Assembly: GCA_035628505.1 (NCBI GenBank)
Contig: DASPJR010000167.1
Span: 1 to 6,837, forward strand
Length of the DNA stretch: 6,837 nt
Reading direction: 5' to 3'
Origin: DASPJR01 sp035628505
GTDB taxonomy: Bacteria; Planctomycetota; SZUA-567; H5-PLA8
Part shown: piece after piece, positions 1 through 3,679 of the stretch
How the letters are laid out: each line of letters starts with the position of its first letter
Numbering within the stretch: the first letter of the stretch is position 1
The notes under the pieces: model-generated
The model's input: only the letters and a program-made list of their open reading frames with translations
What the model was told of the DNA's origin: nothing
The model's database searches: none
Position numbers and translations under genes: made by a program

Positions 1-2221
1 AGACCGAACAGCCGTCGCGCGAGCCGCCGAAGCGGAAACTGCCCGAGAGCGTCGTTACGGTCAGCGGCAGACGCGCTTCGCCGGTAACCGGATCGATTTC
101 AGAAGCCGTGCTTCCGCCACCGCCGCCGTTTCCACCGTCGCCTGATCCTGCAGCATTGACGTTCAGCACGATGACGTTGTTTACCGAAGCGCCATGCGAA
201 TCGGTCGCCGTCGCGAAAACGAAGTACGTTCCGGCGGCGGCAAAGGTGTGCGTCGGCGACTGGCCTGAACCGGTCGAGCCATCCCCGAAGTCCCAGGTGT
301 AAACCAGCGGATCGTTGTCGGCGTCTGTGGCGGCCACAAAGAAATGCACGGCCACGCCGACAGTAGCCGGGTCCGGTGTTGCCGTGGGCAAAGATGGAAT
401 CAGCGGTCCATGGTTGCGCGCGGAAACGCTCACGGTCGCACTGGCGCTCTTGCCCCCCGCGCTTGCGGTAATAATGGAATCGCCGGCGCTCGCGCTTGCG
501 GTGAACAGTCCGCTTGAGCTGATCGAACCGCCGCCGCTCGTCACCGTCCAGGTGACCGAAACGCCAGCGATAAGGTTGCCGTACTGGTCCTTGAGCGCCG
601 CCGAAAACTGCTTGGTCTCGCCCGCTGCGATGGACGCACTGGCCGGCGAAAGCGTGATGGAATCAACTGTGCTCCGCGCGGTGATGGTGAAACTTCCGCT
701 GCCCGTCTTGCCGCCCGCGGCAGCACTCACCGTAAACGGCCCGCCAGCGCTCGTCGCTGCCGTGAGCACGCCCGCGGCGTCGATGCTTCCGCCAGCGGAA
801 ACAGACCACGTGAACGCCGGCTGCGGCGAGAGCAGGTTGCCGCCGGCATCGCGCGCTTCGGCGCTGAAAGTGGCGGTGCCGCCCGCCTGCACGGAAACGG
901 GCGAGGGCGAAACGGTGATGGTGTTTACTGTCGCTGCCGCTGCGACCACTGAGAAGTTCGTGCTGCCGCTCTTGCTGCTGGCCGATGCCGTCACCGTGTA
1001 CGGCCCGCCGGCAGCAGCTGCCGCGGTGAGAAGCCCGCTGCCGTTGATCGTTCCACCGCCGCTCACCGACCAGGTGAAGCTCGGCTGCGGAGTGACCGCG
1101 TTGCCGTTGGGGTCCTTCGCCACCGCTGAAAACTGCTGCGTTGCGCCAGCCGTGACGGATGGATTAACGGGGGTTACCGCGATGCTGGCGATCACCGGAC
1201 CCCCGGACGGAGGGTTTACGCCGTCTCCTACGTAGGATTTTACTTCCTTCAGCTTCTGAATCGCCAGCCAGCTGCGCAGGAGATACCCCGAGTTCGCGCA
1301 GGCCGCACCGGTCGTGTGCGTCGCCGCGTCGCCGCCATCGGCGTAGGGGTTGCTCGCTGCATCGTAGCCGCCGCCAGTCGCGCTGGGATGCACGCCGTCG
1401 CTGCTGATCAGTGTGTTCTGCCAGCCGGTTCCCGGACGCCGCGCCAGGATTTCGGCGTGATAATCGATCAGCGGCAGGCCGCGCGTCTGGCACAAATTGC
1501 GAATGGCCGTGTTGTAAGCGTCGACGCTTGCACCGCCCGCGCTGGTCATCGGCGGAATGGTGCTGAGGATCACGACGATCTTGCGCGCTTCGAGCTTGTC
1601 CACGATGGCGGTCAGATCGGTGATGAACGCGTTCGCACTGCGGCCGGCGTTCGCGTCGTTGGTGCCGAGCATCAACACCGCGTAACGCGCATCGGCGAAA
1701 GCCGCGGCGAGCGTGTCGATGTGGATGTCGTTGTTGTACGTCGCGTCGGCGATCTTCAGTTTCGCGCTGGCGGTGTTGGTATCTGATGGCATTGCCGTGC
1801 TGCCGTTGCCACTGCCGGAAAGCATCTCCGCCGTGCTGATGCCGCCGGCCGCGGTCATGCCGCGGGAGGCCGTGTCGGCAACTGCGAGATAAAACCCGTT
1901 TTTGTTGTTCACGTCATTGGTGCCGCTGCCCATCACGCTGGTTGAGGCCCACGTACAGAGCGCCGAATCTTCGCTCGTTTTGCCCGCGCCATAACGCGGC
2001 CACTGCGAATAGGGATTGGCATGCGTGATCGAGTCGCCGATCTGCAGCACGAATCCGGCCGTCTTGCCGGTGCCCGCGTTGTAAATCGTGCGGCAATGCT
2101 GCACCCAGCCGTCTTCCCAGGCGTTGTCGTAGCCGTTGGCTTGCTGCTTGTCATTTCCTGCAAAGAGCGCTAGACAAAGCAGAGCCTGGCACAGGAAGAG
2201 CACTTTCGGGATCGCTTTCAT
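1..2221 (-). CDS. Secreted SGNH/GDSL hydrolase with three Ig-like repeats and a PKD domain (3' end outside window)
   Basis: The frame is open for 740 codons from the ATG at 2221-2219 to the left edge, so the C-terminus is missing. The start is set by AGGAG six bases upstream and by a signal peptide: Lys2 and Lys6, a hydrophobic stretch about residues 7-21, probable cleavage after Ala21. Catalytic domain about 55-330: block I GDSIT (nucleophile Ser64), a block II-like GGIST (126-130), block III GTND (186-189, Asn188) and block V DGVHPS (Asp275, His278). All expected SGNH residues are present. Three bacterial Ig-like repeats (about 342-601), a PKD domain (about 603-688, WDFGDG at 643-648), a Gly-rich linker (692-703) and the start of another module follow. 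SGNH enzymes are esterases or lipases, often deacetylating polysaccharides; the substrate here is unknown. The Ig and PKD modules suggest extracellular display or polymer attachment. Divergent from the XylR-like regulator at 2440. Fold and export are secure; the carbohydrate link is inference. Confidence 0.9.
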   Translation of the reverse strand, partial: MKAIPKVLFLCQALLCLALFAGNDKQQANGYDNAWEDGWVQHCRTIYNAGTGKTAGFVLQIGDSITHANPYSQWPRYGAGKTSEDSALCTWASTSVMGSGTNDVNNKNGFYLAVADTASRGMTAAGGISTAEMLSGSGNGSTAMPSDTNTASAKLKIADATYNNDIHIDTLAAAFADARYAVLMLGTNDANAGRSANAFITDLTAIVDKLEARKIVVILSTIPPMTSAGGASVDAYNTAIRNLCQTRGLPLIDYHAEILARRPGTGWQNTLISSDGVHPSATGGGYDAASNPYADGGDAATHTTGAACANSGYLLRSWLAIQKLKEVKSYVGDGVNPPSGGPVIASIAVTPVNPSVTAGATQQFSAVAKDPNGNAVTPQPSFTWSVSGGGTINGSGLLTAAAAAGGPYTVTASASSKSGSTNFSVVAAAATVNTITVSPSPVSVQAGGTATFSAEARDAGGNLLSPQPAFTWSVSAGGSIDAAGVLTAATSAGGPFTVSAAAGGKTGSGSFTITARSTVDSITLSPASASIAAGETKQFSAALKDQYGNLIAGVSVTWTVTSGGGSISSSGLFTASASAGDSIITASAGGKSASATVSVSARNHGPLIPSLPTATPDPATVGVAVHFFVAATDADNDPLVYTWDFGDGSTGSGQSPTHTFAAAGTYFVFATATDSHGASVNNVIVLNVNAAGSGDGGNGGGGGSTASEIDPVTGEARLPLTVTTLSGSFRFGGSRDGCSV
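419..1198 (-). repeat. Three tandem bacterial Ig-like (Big_2-type) repeats within the SGNH hydrolase
   Basis: Three consecutive modules of about 84 residues lie at residues 342-426, 432-515 and 516-601. Each starts with an xxITVxP-like strand, then AGxTxxFSA, a D-xx-GN turn, a W-S/T-V strand, G-x-I, GLxTA and a closing T-V-x-A strand. This is the usual pattern of the bacterial Ig-like group 2 fold. The first two share PQPxFTWSVS and GGPxTV, and an ungapped hand alignment gives about 44 identities in 83 positions. The third is more diverged (VTWTVTSGGGSI). Such repeats normally act as spacers or binding modules outside the cell. Confidence 0.85.
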
Positions 2222-2227
2222 ATGCGT

Positions 2228-2232
2228 CTCCT
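2228..2232 (-). promoter_or_regulatory. Ribosome binding site of the SGNH hydrolase gene
   Basis: Read on the minus strand, AGAGGAGA is followed six bases after its AGGAG core by the ATG at 2221-2219. This strong Shine-Dalgarno match fixes the start of the hydrolase at the signal peptide methionine. Confidence 0.85.
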
Positions 2233-2240
2233 CTTTTGGG

Positions 2241-2257
2241 GCCGGCAGGACGCCGGC
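2241..2257. repeat. GCCGGC hairpin in the leader of the hydrolase gene
   Basis: GCCGGC (2241-2246) is repeated at 2252-2257 with AGGAC between. GCCGGC is its own reverse complement, so the two copies form a 6-base GC-only stem with a 5-base loop, flanked by GGG on one side and CCC (2261-2263) on the other. It lies a few bases upstream of the hydrolase ribosome binding site, so it should fold in the 5' leader of that transcript. There is no U tract, so it is not an intrinsic terminator. It may be a dispersed GC-rich repeat or may modulate translation; function unknown. Confidence 0.5.
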
Positions 2258-2271
2258 GGTCCCAGCGTTGA

Positions 2272-2279
2272 GTTATAGT
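2272..2279. promoter_or_regulatory. Overlapping -10-like boxes for the two divergent genes
   Basis: The only AT-rich core in the divergent gap reads TATAAC on the minus strand (2277 down to 2272) and TATAGT on the plus strand (2274-2279). Each is a fair match to a sigma-70 -10 hexamer. No good TTGACA-like -35 box sits 16-18 bases from either, which would fit promoters needing an activator. If the minus-strand box is used, the hydrolase leader is roughly 40-45 bases and contains the GCCGGC hairpin. Assignment is tentative. Confidence 0.3.
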
Positions 2280-2292
2280 CGCACATGTGCGA
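2279..2292. promoter_or_regulatory. Perfect 14-base palindrome, candidate operator
   Basis: TCGCACATGTGCGA is identical to its reverse complement over all 14 bases. It starts two bases from the minus-strand -10-like box at 2277-2272, so it would fall in the -35/-10 spacer of a hydrolase promoter, a place where a bound dimer would control transcription. AraC-type proteins more often bind direct repeats, so the protein recognising this symmetric site may not be the regulator at 2440. Palindromy is seen directly; operator function is inference. Confidence 0.45.
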
Positions 2293-2319
2293 TTTGCGTC
2301 CCGGGCGAATGCGCAAATC
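2291..2319. repeat. 8-base inverted repeat GATTTGCG / CGCAAATC
   Basis: GATTTGCG (2291-2298) and CGCAAATC (2312-2319) are perfect reverse complements separated by 13 bases. The left arm overlaps the last two bases of the 14-base palindrome at 2279-2292. The arms are centred 21 bases apart, two helical turns, so a protein could contact both from one face of the DNA. Candidate regulatory site; function not shown. Confidence 0.4.
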
Positions 2320-2334
2320 TTCCCGACGAATGCG
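2306..2334 (+). promoter_or_regulatory. Direct repeat CGAATGCG, 21-base spacing, candidate AraC/XylR-type site
   Basis: CGAATGCG occurs at 2306-2313 and again at 2327-2334, exactly 21 bases start to start and in the same orientation. Both copies also have CCCG shortly before them and a purine-rich stretch after. AraC-family proteins, with two helix-turn-helix motifs per monomer, typically bind direct repeats about two helical turns apart, so this arrangement fits the regulator encoded at 2440. Recognition by that protein is a guess. Confidence 0.35.
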
Positions 2335-2349
2335 TGAACGGCGGCTGCT

Positions 2350-2422
2350 GGCTCTTGGCTCCTGGCTCTTAGATAGGCGAGCGATGCCGCACCCAAGAGC
2401 TAAGAGCTAAGAGCCAAGAGCC
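2350..2422. repeat. Inverted repeat made of tandem heptamers, directly upstream of the regulator
   Basis: Two 23-base arms (2350-2372 and 2400-2422) match as reverse complements at 21 of 23 positions around a 27-base centre. In RNA one mismatch (2364 with 2408) becomes a G-U wobble, leaving only C2362-A2410 unpaired. The right side is built of heptamers: CCAAGAG (2393-2399), CTAAGAG (2400-2406), CTAAGAG (2407-2413), CCAAGAG (2414-2420). The left side has the complementary CTCTTGG, CTCCTGG and CTCTTAG (2352-2372). The right arm ends four bases before the regulator's Shine-Dalgarno, so a folded leader would sit at the ribosome entry site. It could also be a dispersed non-coding repeat; no T tract, so not a terminator. 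Confidence 0.75.
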
Positions 2423-2425
2423 CGC

Positions 2426-2431
2426 AGGGAG
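2426..2431 (+). promoter_or_regulatory. Ribosome binding site of the XylR/AraC-type regulator
   Basis: AGGGAG is followed eight bases later by ATG at 2440. It supports that start. It lies immediately downstream of the heptamer inverted repeat, whose folding could affect access. Confidence 0.7.
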
Positions 2432-2439
2432 TAACCCCC

Positions 2440-3585
2440 ATGCCGCGTGCGACACGCATTCTCCTGCTGATCGAGACCAGCTCGGCGTGCTTCCGCCGCT
2501 GCATCCAGGGCGTTGCCGCATTCGCGCGCACGCAGCCGGAGTGGATTCTGCACACCGCCGAACCCGGTATTGACGCGCGTGCGTGCCTGAAAGCCAGCCG
2601 GCCCGATGCCGTGATCGCGCGCTACGACCCGTCCGTGTGCGCGCTGCTGCAGGCGCAGAAAATTCCGGCAACGTTTGTTTACGGCGAAGAGCCGAACTGC
2701 TCAGGCATTGATAACGTGGAGCTCGGCCGTGTCGCTGCGCGGCACCTGATGAACCTTGGGCTGCGCCACTTTGCGTTTTACGGCTTCGACTGGGAGTTTC
2801 TCAAGCACCGCTTGAACGGTTTTAATAAGGAGCTGCAGTCGGCGGGGCATTCGCCCTGTACCGTATTCTGGCCGCACCTGAAAGACCACGGCATGTGGCC
2901 GCTGAAAAATCCAAAGCTCGAAGAATTTCTTCGCACGCAACCGACGCCGCTGGGGCTTTTCGCGGGCGGCGACCTGCTGGGCTTTGAAGTCGTGCAGCTC
3001 TGTCGCAACGTCGGCATCCAGGTGCCTGAAAAAATTGCGGTTCTCGGCGTCGACAACGATGAGATGCTCTGCGCGATCGCCGCACCGGAACTGTCCAGCG
3101 TTATCACGCCCGATGAACTGGTCGGCCACAGCGCCGCGCAGCGCCTCCACAGCCTGCTTTCGAAGAAGAAGCTATCACCCGCTCCCGTACTATTTCCGCC
3201 GCAGGGCGTCGCGGTGCGCCGTTCGACGGACGTGCTGGTCCTCAAAGACGATGACCTGGCGGAGGCGCTCGCGTTCATCCGCCAGAATGCCGAGAAGAAC
3301 ATCGGCGTCAGCGATGTGCTGGCGAAAGTAGGCATCTCGCGCAGGCTGCTCGAACAGAAATTTCAGTCCGTGCTGCAGCGCTCGCCGCTGGCGGAGATCC
3401 GCCGCGTGCGCATCGAACGCGCCAAGACGCTGCTGCTCGACGGCAACAACTCCATCGCAGCCGTCGCGCGGGCCACCGGCTTCGACAGCGCCGACTGGCT
3501 CTCGGAAGTCTTCCGCCGCGAAACGGGCATGACGCCGTCGCAATATCGGCAGCGTTTTGCGCTGAAAAACCACGGAGCTGTTTGA
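2440..3585 (+). CDS. XylR/AraC-family transcriptional regulator with periplasmic-binding-protein-like sensor domain
   Basis: A 381-residue cytoplasmic DNA-binding protein with no signal peptide or membrane segment. Residues about 4-263 form a LacI/periplasmic-binding-protein type I sensor: opening strand RILLLIETSSA (6-16), R-xx-GF (124-128), a GGDLLGFEVV segment (176-185), then LGVDNDEMLC (202-211) and LSSV (218-221), the usual ligand-pocket and hinge pattern. Residues about 272-373 are the AraC double helix-turn-helix: first motif about 288-308, second about 338-359, ending in the signature RRETGMTPSQYRQRF (359-373). Length and order match E. coli XylR (about 390 residues), which activates xylose genes when it binds xylose. 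Pentose or a related sugar is therefore a plausible effector, but many such regulators in this phylum have unknown ligands. The obvious candidate target is the divergent SGNH hydrolase, sharing a 218-base gap of operator-like repeats. Start chosen from AGGGAG eight bases upstream. Intact. Confidence 0.92.
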   Translation: MPRATRILLLIETSSACFRRCIQGVAAFARTQPEWILHTAEPGIDARACLKASRPDAVIARYDPSVCALLQAQKIPATFVYGEEPNCSGIDNVELGRVAARHLMNLGLRHFAFYGFDWEFLKHRLNGFNKELQSAGHSPCTVFWPHLKDHGMWPLKNPKLEEFLRTQPTPLGLFAGGDLLGFEVVQLCRNVGIQVPEKIAVLGVDNDEMLCAIAAPELSSVITPDELVGHSAAQRLHSLLSKKKLSPAPVLFPPQGVAVRRSTDVLVLKDDDLAEALAFIRQNAEKNIGVSDVLAKVGISRRLLEQKFQSVLQRSPLAEIRRVRIERAKTLLLDGNNSIAAVARATGFDSADWLSEVFRRETGMTPSQYRQRFALKNHGAV

Positions 3586-3666
3586 ACCACGAAGATCACG
3601 AAGAACACGAAGAATTCTTAGAGAGCTTTTCTCTGTGCGCCTCTGTGTTCTCTGCGTCTCTGTGGT
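3586..3666. repeat. 9-base tandem repeats in inverted arrangement filling the convergent gap
   Basis: From the base after the regulator stop come three 9-base units on the plus strand: ACCACGAAG (3586-3594), ATCACGAAG (3595-3603), AACACGAAG (3604-3612). The right half, read on the minus strand from 3666, has the related units ACCACAGAG, ACGCAGAG, AACACAGAG and GCGCACAGAG. The outer ends ACCAC (3586-3590) and GTGGT (3662-3666) are inverted copies. Between lie the palindrome AAGAATTCTT (3610-3619) and a small AGAGA/TCTCT hairpin (3620-3624 with 3630-3634). The element occupies most of the 94 bases between two convergent stop codons, so it may help terminate both transcripts, or be a dispersed repeat tolerated at gene ends. 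AACCACGGAG at 3568-3577, inside the last regulator codons, resembles one more unit. Confidence 0.7.
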
Positions 3667-3679
3667 GAAGTCGTGTTCG

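Noticed and set aside
315..1235. Plus-strand open frame of 306 codons
   Set aside because: It is antisense to the Ig and PKD region of the hydrolase, whose frame shows clear domain motifs. The Ala/Pro/Val-rich product comes from GC-rich codon bias read on the wrong strand.
2136..2396. Short open frames crossing the divergent gap on both strands
   Set aside because: They run over the palindromes and heptamer repeats, overlap the hydrolase signal peptide region, and have unlikely composition and no good ribosome binding site.
2350..2422. CRISPR array, because of short regular repeats
   Set aside because: The units are 7 bases with no spacers and are arranged as an inverted repeat, and no cas gene is present.
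2701..3335. Minus-strand open frames opposite the regulator
   Set aside because: The plus-strand frame encodes a full sensor plus AraC domain; the opposite frames show no family resemblance.
3586..3666. Insertion sequence or transposon end
   Set aside because: Only 5-base inverted ends, no transposase, no clear target duplication; tandem 9-base units explain it better.
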